Of a stretch of DNA of 64,000 bases, positions 7,860 through 17,169 are shown one piece after another. Each line of letters starts with the position of its first letter. Positions within the stretch are counted from its first letter, which is position 1. Origin of the DNA: an uncultured Clostridia bacterium (GTDB taxonomy: Bacteria > Bacillota > Clostridia > Christensenellales > CAG-917). The notes below the pieces were generated by a model. The model saw only the letters and a list, made by a program, of their open reading frames with translations, searched no databases and had not been told where the DNA came from. A program made the translations under genes and the position numbers. The stretch spans positions 28,002-92,001 of the forward strand of contig CAKQGN010000006.1 of the NCBI GenBank assembly GCA_934233745.1, written 5' to 3'.

Positions 7860-8807
7860 ATGCAGGTTGTAGATTTCAATAAAAAATACGATGCCCCGAT
7901 TGCGATCGCGCTCGGTTTTTTTGATTGTATCCACAAAGGACACCAAAAGCTTGTCGATGCAACCATTGCTTTCTCAAAGCAAAACGAAACAAAAAGCGCA
8001 CTTTTGACGTTTGTAAACGATCCCAATGTGTTGTTTGGAAAAGACAAACAAATTTATTCTTTTGACGATAGGGTAAATGTTCTCGATAAATGCGGACTCG
8101 ACATTGTAATAGGGGCAGTTTTCGACACCGCTTTTGCCGATATGTCGCCTATAAAGTTTCTGAATACACTTTTTGAAAATTTCAATATCAAAGCCGTATT
8201 TGTAGGTTCGGATTATACTTTCGGAAAACTTGCAAAGGGAGATGTAGAGTTGCTTGGCAGTTGTTGCAAGACGAACGACATCGATTTGCACATCATTCCG
8301 TTTGAAACCGCGCAAGGAGAAAAAATCTCGACCTCAAAACTTAAATCCTTCGTCAAAAACGGACAGGTAGATTTGCTCAACGATTATCTGACATTTCCGT
8401 ATTTTTTGAGCGGTGAAGTTGTGCATGCTCGTCACAAAGGCACCGGAATCGGCTTTCCGACAACGAATATTGCTCCAGATTTGTCAAAACTATCGCTCGC
8501 AAACGGAATATACGCGACTTTTTGTGAAGTCGACGGAAAGATTTACAAATCCATGACCAACGTTGGCACAAAACCGACGTTTGCCGACAATTCAGTGTCT
8601 ATAGAAACTTATATCATGGACTTTTCCGGCGACTTGTACGGAAAAAACATTACGGTATATTTTATAAATAAGATGCGCGATATCATAAAATTCGACTCTC
8701 AATCCGCTTTGATTCAACAGCTCGATAAAGACAAAATCAATGCAGAGATTGTTCTTGACAATTACGCATTCGCAAACTTAAATCGTTCGATATTTCAAAA
8801 GAGGTAA
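7860..8807 (+). CDS. ribF: Bifunctional riboflavin kinase / FAD synthetase
   Basis: 315 residues. It phosphorylates riboflavin to FMN and adenylates FMN to FAD. The N-terminal nucleotidyltransferase domain has the G-F-F-D-x-I-H-K-G-H motif at 19-28 and FVGSDYTFGK. An ISTSK motif follows near 158. The C-terminal riboflavin kinase domain starts near 185 with GTGIGFPTTNI, then GIYAT, NVGTKPTF and the conserved Glu of SVSIETYI. GGAGAG precedes ATG 7860. truB-ribF adjacency is standard. Complete, with both domains present. Confidence 0.96.
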   Translation: MQVVDFNKKYDAPIAIALGFFDCIHKGHQKLVDATIAFSKQNETKSALLTFVNDPNVLFGKDKQIYSFDDRVNVLDKCGLDIVIGAVFDTAFADMSPIKFLNTLFENFNIKAVFVGSDYTFGKLAKGDVELLGSCCKTNDIDLHIIPFETAQGEKISTSKLKSFVKNGQVDLLNDYLTFPYFLSGEVVHARHKGTGIGFPTTNIAPDLSKLSLANGIYATFCEVDGKIYKSMTNVGTKPTFADNSVSIETYIMDFSGDLYGKNITVYFINKMRDIIKFDSQSALIQQLDKDKINAEIVLDNYAFANLNRSIFQKR

Positions 8808-8809
8808 GT

Positions 8810-9685
8810 ATGATAAACATTCGTGAAAAAGCCATGTTTGGTCCGTCGGGACATGATGAACAATTTACAAAAGACGGATTGAGTGCAACGCTTCAAATGC
8901 CAAACTGGCTCAGAGAAAAGGGGCTGGATTTATTCGAATACTCTTTTGGGAAGGGCGTACGTATAAGCGATGCGACCGCCGAAGCAATAGGGAACGAATC
9001 AGACAAATATGATATAGAAATCAGCGTACATGCGCCTTACTTTATCAATTTTGCGTCCGTTGAGCAGGAAAAAGCCGACAATTCCATCAATTATCTTACA
9101 AGTTCACTCAAAGCACTTCGTCATTTTCACGGTCAAAGATGCGTTTTTCATCCGGGCGCTGAAGGGAAACAGCCGCGCAACGAGGCGTTTGCCCGTACTC
9201 TTGACAACTTTGCTCGCGCTTTGGACGCTATAAAACAAAACGGCGACGACGATTTGATAGTTTGCCCCGAAACTATGGGCAAACAAGCTCAAATAGGAAC
9301 AGTGAAAGAAGTTATCGAACTTTGCAAACTCGCTCCCAATGTGTATCCGTGCGTGGATTTCGGGCACGTAAACAGCCTTTGGGGCGGCGCTTTGAAAACC
9401 GTAGACGATTTTCAACGCATCATTGACGACCTTTTTGACGGGTTAGGCGAGAAAAAAACGAAAAATATGCATGTGCATTTCAGCAAGATTATGTATGGGG
9501 CAAAAGGCGAAATCAAACATCTGACATTTCAAGACACTGTGTACGGGCCGGAATTTGAACCGCTTTGCGAAGTGATAGTAAAAAACGGATTGACGCCTCA
9601 TATCCTAAGCGAATCGGCGGGAACCCAAATGTTCGACTCGCTCTATATGAAAGAGCAGTATGAAACAATGAGTGTAAATATTTGA
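8810..9685 (+). CDS. nfo: Endonuclease IV (AP endonuclease, TIM-barrel family 2)
   Basis: 291 residues. Endonuclease IV cleaves DNA 5' to abasic sites in base-excision repair using a trinuclear zinc centre. Metal-ligand motifs appear in the expected order: SVHAPY (His near 74), VFHPGA (His near 112), CPETMG (Glu), CVDFGH (Asp, His), MHVHFS (His) and ILSES (Glu). The N-terminal FGPSG is typical. It is a divergent, slightly long member, so the exact substrate range is less sure than the fold. GAGGTAAGT precedes ATG 8810. Last gene of the rimP operon, followed by a terminator at 9727-9757. Confidence 0.88.
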   Translation: MINIREKAMFGPSGHDEQFTKDGLSATLQMPNWLREKGLDLFEYSFGKGVRISDATAEAIGNESDKYDIEISVHAPYFINFASVEQEKADNSINYLTSSLKALRHFHGQRCVFHPGAEGKQPRNEAFARTLDNFARALDAIKQNGDDDLIVCPETMGKQAQIGTVKEVIELCKLAPNVYPCVDFGHVNSLWGGALKTVDDFQRIIDDLFDGLGEKKTKNMHVHFSKIMYGAKGEIKHLTFQDTVYGPEFEPLCEVIVKNGLTPHILSESAGTQMFDSLYMKEQYETMSVNI

Positions 9686-9726
9686 ATCCGAAAGTTTCTC
9701 ATCGGATAGAGTTACAGTTTAAAGAG

Positions 9727-9757
9727 TGCAGACAGCAAATTGCGTGCCTGCATTTTT
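9727..9757 (+). terminator. Intrinsic terminator after nfo
   Basis: TGCAG (27-31), mismatch, CAGC, loop AAATT, GC, bulge, TG, then CTGCA (9748-9752), followed by TTTTT. The stem has one mismatch and one bulge. It lies 40 nt after the nfo stop and would end the rimP-nfo transcript. Confidence 0.6.
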
Positions 9758-9801
9758 GATATAACAATATTTTACGTAAAATCCAATGTAAAATTTTTTG
9801 C

Positions 9802-9832
9802 TTGACAATACAGTGAAGATGTGTTTTATAAT
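9802..9832 (+). promoter_or_regulatory. Orphan promoter-like sequence
   Basis: TTGACA (9802-9807) and TATAAT (9827-9832) are both perfect consensus but 19 bp apart; TTTATA two bases earlier gives 17 bp. No coding gene lies downstream on this strand before the convergent gene ending at 10223. Confidence 0.45.
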
Positions 9833-9839
9833 TGTTTAA

Positions 9840-10222
9840 GCGTATTAAAACTATTCGCAAAACACGAGCTTTACGCAAAGAAAGCGATAAAAAAGGCACT
9901 AAACAGTGAATTTTATATTTTCTGTAAAAATCAAAGCCAAACCTTGTATTTGCATGTTTGCGAGTTTTTATGTTGACTAATTTTTTGAATCATCCCATAT
10001 ATTAGATTATATTCTTGATTATACTAAACGTTTTTTTATTCGTTATATCATCCCGAACCGAAAATATTATCATTATCCCTCTATAATTTTAAACCCGATT
10101 CGATTTGAGCCGAAAATCCTGTTGTTTATCCTATTAAATATCCTCTATATCTTGCAATGTAAAATCGGTTCTTTTGTTCGGTTATATTACCGTTGAATAA
10201 ACCGCCGATTTCGCTTATGTTT
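9840..10222. other. AT-rich gap between convergent genes
   Basis: No supported open frame was found. The stretch is AT-rich with loosely repeated CCGAAAAT and ATCCTCTATA words around 10070-10160. The orphan promoter just upstream could produce an untranslated RNA, but I see no strong terminator hairpin inside that would define its end. Confidence 0.45.
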
Positions 10223-11473
10223 TCACATCTTAAAATCCAGTGATTCGAGCGTATGCAAAACAGCCAGATATGCGTGTTCGTACGTAAGTCCGCCTTGAAC
10301 ATATACGATATATGGTTCTTTTATCGGCGAATCGGCACTCAATTCGATTGACGAACCTTGCACGAATGCGCCGGCAGCCATGATCACTTGATTTTGATAA
10401 CCGGGCATATCCCAAGGAAGCGGTTTAACGTTGCTGTCGATGGGCGAAATTTCTTGAATTGCGCCGCAAAAATCGATGAGTTTATCTTTGGAGCCGAGTT
10501 TTATGCTTGTAACGATGTCATACGGTTTCATATCGTCGCGCGGAAGCGTCTCAAATCCGAGTTTTGAGTAGGTTTTTGCAAACAAAAGCGAACCTTTTAG
10601 CGCATTTTTAACGGCAGACGGCGCCAAAAACAAACCTTGATAATACGGTAAATATCCATATGCATAAGAGCCTTCTTCCATTCCGAGCGACGGTGCCGTC
10701 AAACGATAAGAAACTTGCTCGACAAGAGCGGCTTTTCCGGCCACATATCCGCCGGTCGGAGCGATTCCGCCACCGATATTTTTGATAAGAGAGCCTGCGA
10801 TCAGGTCGGCGCCGACGTCGGTGGGTTCGATTTTTTCGACAAATTCGCCATAGCAGTTGTCAATCAAAACAAGGGTTTCAGGGCTAATTTTTTTGACAAA
10901 ACCGACGAGTTTTTCGACGTTTTCGACACTGATTGCCTGGCGCAAGCTGTATCCGCGGCTTCTTGCGGCGAAAACCGCTTCGATTTTTTCGGTTTTTAGC
11001 GCGCGTTCAATTGCATCATAGTCAAATTCTGGTGTTAAATCAGGATTGGTTTTCAGGTCGATTTTGTCAAATTTGACTCCGAAATCTTTTAATGAACCTT
11101 TGTTATCCGCCAAAATAACGTCTGTAAGAGTGTCATACGGCATGCCCGAAACCGCCAAAAGTTTGTCACCGGGACGTAAAACGCCAAAAAGCATGAGCGT
11201 CAAAGCATGCGTACCGGAAACGATATTTGGCGAAACAATTGCGCTTTCGGCATGGAAAATGTCGGCGTAAAGGCGACAAAGAGTGTCTCTGCCGATATCG
11301 TCATAGCCGTATCCGGTGGTGCCAAACATGTGACGGGCTTGGATGGATTGGTTTTTGTAGGCGTCAAGCACTTTTTTTTGATTGAAAAGTGCGATGTCGT
11401 CCAGACGTGCGAATTGATCTTTTAGCTCGGTTTCCGATTGAGAAACGAGATTTTTTGCGGTGATTTTGTCCAT
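10223..11473 (-). CDS. ynbB: PLP-dependent methionine gamma-lyase-like protein (YnbB/aluminium-resistance family)
   Basis: 416 residues, fold type I PLP enzyme of the family annotated as aluminium resistance protein or methionine gamma-lyase family. The expected order is visible: RHMFGTTGYGYDDIGR near the N-terminus, SGTHAL, an aspartate in VLIDNCYGEFVE that would hold the PLP ring, and the PLP lysine in AGSLIKNIGGGIAPTGGY. The C-terminal GGLTYEHA block is conserved in the family. The physiological substrate is not established. It closes the mutS-mutL-miaA-ynbB run, a conserved Firmicutes neighbourhood. Confidence 0.88.
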   Translation of the reverse strand: MDKITAKNLVSQSETELKDQFARLDDIALFNQKKVLDAYKNQSIQARHMFGTTGYGYDDIGRDTLCRLYADIFHAESAIVSPNIVSGTHALTLMLFGVLRPGDKLLAVSGMPYDTLTDVILADNKGSLKDFGVKFDKIDLKTNPDLTPEFDYDAIERALKTEKIEAVFAARSRGYSLRQAISVENVEKLVGFVKKISPETLVLIDNCYGEFVEKIEPTDVGADLIAGSLIKNIGGGIAPTGGYVAGKAALVEQVSYRLTAPSLGMEEGSYAYGYLPYYQGLFLAPSAVKNALKGSLLFAKTYSKLGFETLPRDDMKPYDIVTSIKLGSKDKLIDFCGAIQEISPIDSNVKPLPWDMPGYQNQVIMAAGAFVQGSSIELSADSPIKEPYIVYVQGGLTYEHAYLAVLHTLESLDFKM

Positions 11474-11529
11474 TTTTATGCCTTAAAACTGATATTTTTT
11501 GAGTGTAATTTGTGCGATGCTGCGATATG

Positions 11530-12477
11530 CTATCGACTGTTGACGGTTTTCTCGGTTATTTGTTGCGAAATATATGAGATTGCGCCGTCAATATCGTTTA
11601 GGTCAAACCATTTGACAAAGTCGTATTTTTTGAACCATGTCAGCTGGCGTTTTGCGTAGTTGCGGGAATGTTGCTTGATTTTGTCTTTGATTTTAGCAAG
11701 CTCATCGTCATCGACAAAAAATTTGCCGTTTTGACTTGTGAAATCGCAATTTGCAAACTCCTTATAACCGATGGCTTGCATTGATTGGTAGCAAAAGTTG
11801 CCGACGCTCAAAACTTCTTGCACGAGTCCGTCGTCAAACATTTTGTCAACGCGTTTGTTGATTCGATCGTACAAAACTTGACGTTCGGTGTTGAGCGCAA
11901 CCATAATAACGTCGGGTTTTTGGCGTTCATCCTGATTTTGAGCAAGGGTTTTTCCGGTGCTTAAAATGATTTCGAGAGCGCGGATTATGCGTTTTGTATC
12001 GTTTTCGTGAAGTCGTTTTGCGGTTTGCGGATCGAGCGACGCGAGTTTTTCATGCATAGCGTGCGCTCCGACATTTTCCAACTCTCGTTGCAAACTTTCT
12101 CTCAGTGCTTCGTTTTTATTTGTGTTTGCAAAACTCATAGGATAAAGCAGTGCTTCGAAATATAAGCCCGTTCCGCCAACCACAATCGGCAACTTGCCGC
12201 TATTTTGCGCTTGTGCGATTTCAAATTTGGCAATGCGAGCAAATTCTGCAACCGAAAACTCTTCATCGGGATTCACGATATCGATGAGCTTGTGAGGTAT
12301 TTTATCCCTGACGGCTTTATCTTCTTTTGCCGTGCCGATATCCAGCGTGCGATAAATTTGCATGCTGTCGGCGGATATTATCACGCTGTCGTAAACGGAT
12401 GCAAGTTTGACAGCAAGTGCGGATTTGCCCGATGCCGTTGGACCTGCGATATAAACCGGTGGATATATTTTGCTCAT
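11530..12477 (-). CDS. miaA: tRNA dimethylallyltransferase MiaA
   Basis: 315 residues. It transfers a dimethylallyl group from DMAPP to A37 of tRNAs that read UNN codons, making i6A. The P-loop GPTASGKSALA is at about 12-21, followed by SADSMQIYRTLDIGTAK, the VGGTGLY motif and KRIIRALE. The C-terminal RNYAKRQLTWFKK matches the family. Its product is the substrate of MiaB, encoded 5 kb upstream on the same strand. A 90-nt gap separates it from mutL. No strong ribosome binding site is visible. Confidence 0.96.
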   Translation of the reverse strand: MSKIYPPVYIAGPTASGKSALAVKLASVYDSVIISADSMQIYRTLDIGTAKEDKAVRDKIPHKLIDIVNPDEEFSVAEFARIAKFEIAQAQNSGKLPIVVGGTGLYFEALLYPMSFANTNKNEALRESLQRELENVGAHAMHEKLASLDPQTAKRLHENDTKRIIRALEIILSTGKTLAQNQDERQKPDVIMVALNTERQVLYDRINKRVDKMFDDGLVQEVLSVGNFCYQSMQAIGYKEFANCDFTSQNGKFFVDDDELAKIKDKIKQHSRNYAKRQLTWFKKYDFVKWFDLNDIDGAISYISQQITEKTVNSR

Positions 12478-12567
12478 GCTTTTTGTGTACCGTCCGATCG
12501 AAGTATATATATGTTTATTTTCCTATAAATAATATATCCTTATAATATATATAGGAAACTCTCACTC

Positions 12568-14499
12568 TCAAACGATGCGTTTGAAAAGTTTTTCCACATC
12601 TTTTGCGCTGAATGCGACAACCGCAGGTCTTCCGTGCGGACATTTTGCGGGAAGATTTCCGTTGTCGTCGACATAATACCTGATAACTCTTTCGATTTGC
12701 GCTCTTGAAAGCGATTGACCGCCTTTGATTGCCGCCTTACAAGCCTGCTGACACAGTTTGTCTTTTAACAGATTTTCAAGCGTCAATTCGTTTTCGCTTT
12801 GCATATTGGCAAACAAATCGCCAAAGAATTTTGAAAAGTTTATTTGCGCAACGGGTTCGGGAACAGCGTTTATGAGATATGCGCTACCGCTCTTACCGAT
12901 TTCAAAGCCCAGTTCTTCGAGATTTGACAAAATGCGCTCGAAATATTCGCACTCTTCTCCCGTCATATTGAGTTTGAACGGAATAAGCAACGGCTGTTTG
13001 TGTTCGACGTTAAACTTTTCGAGAATTCTGTCATACAAAATACGTTCATGGGCGGCGTGCTGGTCTATGAGATAAACCGTATCGCCGCGCTCGCAAATAA
13101 TGTAAGTATCAAATATTTGTCCGACGATTTTTCCGTCGAAAACAGAATAATCGGCATCGAAAAGCGATGTGTGTTCACAAGAGTCTCCATATTCGGATAC
13201 TGCTTGCATGTCGATGTGAGAATCGGGATTTGAACTATGCGTAAAATCTTTGTCAAAAGGCGTTGAAAAATGAGATTCACAAAGTAGCGCGTCATCTTTT
13301 GCTTTGCTGCCGAATTCCAATCCGAAATAATTTTTCGGCACGGTTTTTCCGCTGAACAACTTTGACGTGTCGATACTTGTTTGTGCAAATTTAAGATGAT
13401 TTTTCTCGGATTCATGCTCATCAAAACCGTTGAAATCGCTCTGTTTTGTATCGTTTTTGACGTTATTCGATTGATTTTGCGACGTATCGAACCCAAAAGT
13501 CGCATTTGTCAGACTTGCGTTTATCGTAGTTTGAACAGCATGATACACCGCGCTGAAAACGGCGTGTTTATCCTTGAATCTCACTTCGGTTTTTGACGGA
13601 TGGACATTGACGTCAACATCGTCAAACGGCATCAAAATGTCAAGCACAAACATCGGATAAGTTCTTTTCATCAAAAACTCCGAATATGCTCTTTCCACAG
13701 CCGTTTGAATTGTTTGATCTTCGACAGCTCTGCCGTTTACTATGATTGTCTGATAGGTGCGGTTTGCTTTTGTGAAGTCAACTTTTGATGTATATCCCGA
13801 AACTTTGATGCTTCCGTATGAATTGTCGATGATGTCAAGAAGATTGTCGGCGGTTTTTGCACCGTAAACCGAGTATATCGAATCTATAAGCGAACCGCCG
13901 TCGTTTGAAAGAATTGTTCCGTCTTCGTTCGACAGTGTGATTTTTATCGACGGGTTTGCCAAAATCAGTATTCTAACCGTATCTTTTATATAATTTAGTT
14001 CGCTCGCGCCTTTTTTGAGGAATTTTAGTCTTGCCGGTGTGTTGAAAAACAGGTTTTCGACGGTAATAGATGTCCCCTCTGCTCTTGAATCATCACATTC
14101 GGATACAACTTTTCCGCCTGATAAAACAATTTTTGACGCTATGGCTTGATTCTTGCTTTTTGACGTAAGCGATACTTCACTGACGGATGAAATACTTGCA
14201 AGAGCTTCGCCTCTGAAGCCGAGAGTTGCAAGCGAATCCAAATCGACGATGTTTTTAAGTTTGCTTGTAGCATGCGGCAAAAAAGCTTTGCGCATATCTT
14301 CTTTTTCAATGCCTATGCCGTTGTCGCTGACTTGAATCTTTCGGATTCCGCCGTCTTCGACATACACCGATATGTCTGTTGCGCCGGCGTCGATTGAGTT
14401 TTCAACAAGTTCTTTAACGACGGATGACGGCCTTTCGACGACTTCGCCGGCTGAAATCATATTGAAAACATTCGGTTCAAGAACATTAATTTTGCTCAT
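12568..14499 (-). CDS. mutL: DNA mismatch repair protein MutL (endonuclease type)
   Basis: 643 residues. The N-terminal GHKL ATPase has motifs ELVENSIDAGA, VSDNGIGI, TSKL and LGFRGEALASIS. A long polar linker covers about 330-450. The C-terminal domain has DQHAAHERILYD, ACKAAIKGG and CPHGRP, the marks of MutL proteins that nick DNA themselves in bacteria lacking MutH. The last position of the usual DQHA(X)2E(X)4E motif is Asp instead of Glu. GGAG precedes the start. It follows mutS in the same operon. Confidence 0.95.
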   Translation of the reverse strand: MSKINVLEPNVFNMISAGEVVERPSSVVKELVENSIDAGATDISVYVEDGGIRKIQVSDNGIGIEKEDMRKAFLPHATSKLKNIVDLDSLATLGFRGEALASISSVSEVSLTSKSKNQAIASKIVLSGGKVVSECDDSRAEGTSITVENLFFNTPARLKFLKKGASELNYIKDTVRILILANPSIKITLSNEDGTILSNDGGSLIDSIYSVYGAKTADNLLDIIDNSYGSIKVSGYTSKVDFTKANRTYQTIIVNGRAVEDQTIQTAVERAYSEFLMKRTYPMFVLDILMPFDDVDVNVHPSKTEVRFKDKHAVFSAVYHAVQTTINASLTNATFGFDTSQNQSNNVKNDTKQSDFNGFDEHESEKNHLKFAQTSIDTSKLFSGKTVPKNYFGLEFGSKAKDDALLCESHFSTPFDKDFTHSSNPDSHIDMQAVSEYGDSCEHTSLFDADYSVFDGKIVGQIFDTYIICERGDTVYLIDQHAAHERILYDRILEKFNVEHKQPLLIPFKLNMTGEECEYFERILSNLEELGFEIGKSGSAYLINAVPEPVAQINFSKFFGDLFANMQSENELTLENLLKDKLCQQACKAAIKGGQSLSRAQIERVIRYYVDDNGNLPAKCPHGRPAVVAFSAKDVEKLFKRIV

Positions 14500-14547
14500 A
14501 TAATCTCCAAAACCACTCTAAAAAAAAGCGGTTTTTTGTAATTGTAT

Positions 14548-17169
14548 TTATTCTTCAAGTTGCTTTTTGAGATCGCAAAGCACCGTAAGCGCTTGAAGAG
14601 GTGTCAGATTGTCAACATCGATATTTTTGATTTGCTGCTCTATTTTGCTCGATTCGCTGTCAAACAAACTGACTTGTGCTGTGACATTTTTCTTTGCCGA
14701 GTTCAGAAGCATCTCGTTTGTGTCGCGGTTTTTGTAATCTTCTTCGAGCGAGTGCATAATGCTTTTTGCATGATCGATCACCGCTTTTGTGACGCCTGCA
14801 AGCGAAGCCACTTCGATACCGAAACTTTGCGATGCTCCTCCCCTGACTATTTTGTGCAAAAACACTATCGTGTCGTTTGCTCTGCTGACAAGCACACGAT
14901 AATTTTTTACGCCTTCTAGATCTTCAAGTTGTGTGAGTTCATGAAAGTGCGTCGCAAAAAGCGTCTTTGCTTTTATGTTTTTTGTGATATATTCAAGCAC
15001 CGCCCAGGCAATCGACAATCCGTCAAACGTCGAAGTACCTCGCCCTATTTCATCGAGTACAAGAAGGCTCGATGATGTGGCATAGTTCAGGATTGTCGCA
15101 ACTTCTATCATTTCGACCATGAACGTGCTTTGACCGCCGCTCAAATCGTCGCTTGCGCCGATTCTTGTAAAGATACGATCCGTAAGGGCGATTTTTGCGG
15201 ATTTTGCGGGTACGAAACAACCGATATGCGCCATAAGAGTTATGATTGCAACCTGCCTCATATATGTCGATTTGCCTGCCATATTCGGACCGGTTATAAT
15301 CATCGTGCGATTGTCCGCGTCGTCAAGAAGCGTGTCGTTTGGCACATATGAGCCTCTGTCAAGCAAAGTTTCGACAACGGGATGTCTGCCGTCTTCGATG
15401 TCGATACACTTGATTTTTTTGTTGATTTGCGGTTTTACATATTTGTTTGCGACAGATATGTTTGCAAGTGACACCAAACAATCGAGTGTACTCAATGCCC
15501 GTGCGTTGGATTGAAGTTTCGCAAGGTTTTCGCAGCATAGATTTTTCAATTCGGCAAAAATCTTGTCTTCGAGGGCAAAAGCGTTTGACTCGGCGGAAAG
15601 GATTTTCTCTTCAAGTTGTTTAAGTTCGTCTGTAATATATCTCTCTCCGTTTACCAAGGTTTGCTTGCGCTCATAACGATAAGGCACTTTGTCCACAAAA
15701 GATTTCGACACTTCGATATAGTAGCCGAAAACCTTGTTGTATCCGACTTTCAAAGTGCGAATGCCTGTTTCTTCTTTTTCTCTTGCTTCCAGATTTGCGA
15801 GCCATTCTTTTGCGGAAGTTTTGATATCGCGCATTTGGTCGAGAGTTTCGTCGTAGCCTTTTTTGACATATCCGCCGTTTTTATAGCTGTTTACGCCTTC
15901 TCTGTCAAGTGCGCTTTGCAGAATTGCGCAAATGTTTTCAAGCGAAAACAGCGACTTGTTTATACTCTTTACAAGCTGGCTTGTCGCGCCCGAAAGCAGT
16001 TGTTTTATTTGCGGTATTGCCTCCAAAGTATCGCTGACAGACAGCAAGTCTTTCGGAGACGCGTTGCCGTATGCAAGTCTTCCGTTCAACCTTTCGAGGT
16101 CGCGCACGGAATAGAATGCTTCCCCGAGTCTTTCGCGCAAGGCTTTTGAGCTCATAAGGTCTTCAACGGCGTCAAGGCGTTTGTTGATAGCGTCGGCATC
16201 TTGAAGCGGTTGTTCGATCCAACGTTTGAGCAGTCTTGCGCCCATTGCCGTCGACGTTTTATCGAGGACGGAAAGCAACGAGCCCTGTCTTTTTCCGTCG
16301 CGAGCGCGTTGTGTGAGTTCGAGATTTCTTCTTGTGGCGTTGTCAAGCATCATAAATGACTTATCATGCAAGAACGCTATTTTTGTAAGTTGCCCGAGGC
16401 TCCTCTTTTGAGTTTGTGCAAGATATTCCAAAAGACCGCCTGCTGCTGCAACGGCTTTATTTTTATCGCCGAGTTCAAAAACATCGAGCGAACCGACCTT
16501 GAATGCCGATATGATTTTTCTCGTTGCGGTTGCGACGTTGTATGCAAAATTGTGGTAACAATGCGCGCGCTTCTCGTTTGATACGAAATACCTTACCTTT
16601 TGATATTTGGAAACAAAATCCTCGTTGCAGATAATCTCGCTCGGAGCGATACTTCCGAGTATATTCGACAAACGTTCAAGGTAATCGTCGCCCGTATATT
16701 CGTATACGTCGAATTCTCCCGTTGAAATATCCGTCCAGGCTATACCGAACGAATTTGAATTTGAGAAAATCGAGCAAAGATAATTCGATTGTTTTTCGTC
16801 GAGGATGTCCTCTTCCATTACCGTTCCGCTCGATACGACTCTGACGACGTCTCTGTCGACAAGTCCTTTTGAGGTTGCGGGGTCGCTGAGCTGTTCGCAG
16901 ATTGCAACCCTATATCCGTTTTCGATAAGCCGTCTTATATAGTTGTCGACCGCATGATACGGCACGCCGCACATCGGCGCGCGCTCGTCAAGCCCGCAAT
17001 CGCGCCCTGTGAGCGTCAAATCGAGAACTCTGGACGCAGTGACGGCATCGTCAAAAAACATCTCGTAAAAGTCACCGAGACGGAAGAAAAGCAGACAATC
17101 GGGATAATTGTCCTTGATTTGAAAATATCTCTTCATCATCGGAGAGAGCTTATCTCTGTCGATATTCAT
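14548..17169 (-). CDS. mutS: DNA mismatch repair protein MutS
   Basis: 873 residues. It recognises base mismatches and small loops. The mismatch-reading Phe-x-Glu lies in GDFYEMFFDDA near residue 35. Connector, core (lever) and clamp domains follow. The C-terminal ATPase has Walker A TGPNMAGKSTYMRQ near 610, the signature DDLSGGQSTFMVEM, Walker B LVLDEIGRGTS and the His switch ATHFHEL. AGGAGGA precedes ATG 17169, which overlaps the miaB stop (ATGA), implying coupled translation. Full length. Confidence 0.97.
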   Translation of the reverse strand: MNIDRDKLSPMMKRYFQIKDNYPDCLLFFRLGDFYEMFFDDAVTASRVLDLTLTGRDCGLDERAPMCGVPYHAVDNYIRRLIENGYRVAICEQLSDPATSKGLVDRDVVRVVSSGTVMEEDILDEKQSNYLCSIFSNSNSFGIAWTDISTGEFDVYEYTGDDYLERLSNILGSIAPSEIICNEDFVSKYQKVRYFVSNEKRAHCYHNFAYNVATATRKIISAFKVGSLDVFELGDKNKAVAAAGGLLEYLAQTQKRSLGQLTKIAFLHDKSFMMLDNATRRNLELTQRARDGKRQGSLLSVLDKTSTAMGARLLKRWIEQPLQDADAINKRLDAVEDLMSSKALRERLGEAFYSVRDLERLNGRLAYGNASPKDLLSVSDTLEAIPQIKQLLSGATSQLVKSINKSLFSLENICAILQSALDREGVNSYKNGGYVKKGYDETLDQMRDIKTSAKEWLANLEAREKEETGIRTLKVGYNKVFGYYIEVSKSFVDKVPYRYERKQTLVNGERYITDELKQLEEKILSAESNAFALEDKIFAELKNLCCENLAKLQSNARALSTLDCLVSLANISVANKYVKPQINKKIKCIDIEDGRHPVVETLLDRGSYVPNDTLLDDADNRTMIITGPNMAGKSTYMRQVAIITLMAHIGCFVPAKSAKIALTDRIFTRIGASDDLSGGQSTFMVEMIEVATILNYATSSSLLVLDEIGRGTSTFDGLSIAWAVLEYITKNIKAKTLFATHFHELTQLEDLEGVKNYRVLVSRANDTIVFLHKIVRGGASQSFGIEVASLAGVTKAVIDHAKSIMHSLEEDYKNRDTNEMLLNSAKKNVTAQVSLFDSESSKIEQQIKNIDVDNLTPLQALTVLCDLKKQLEE

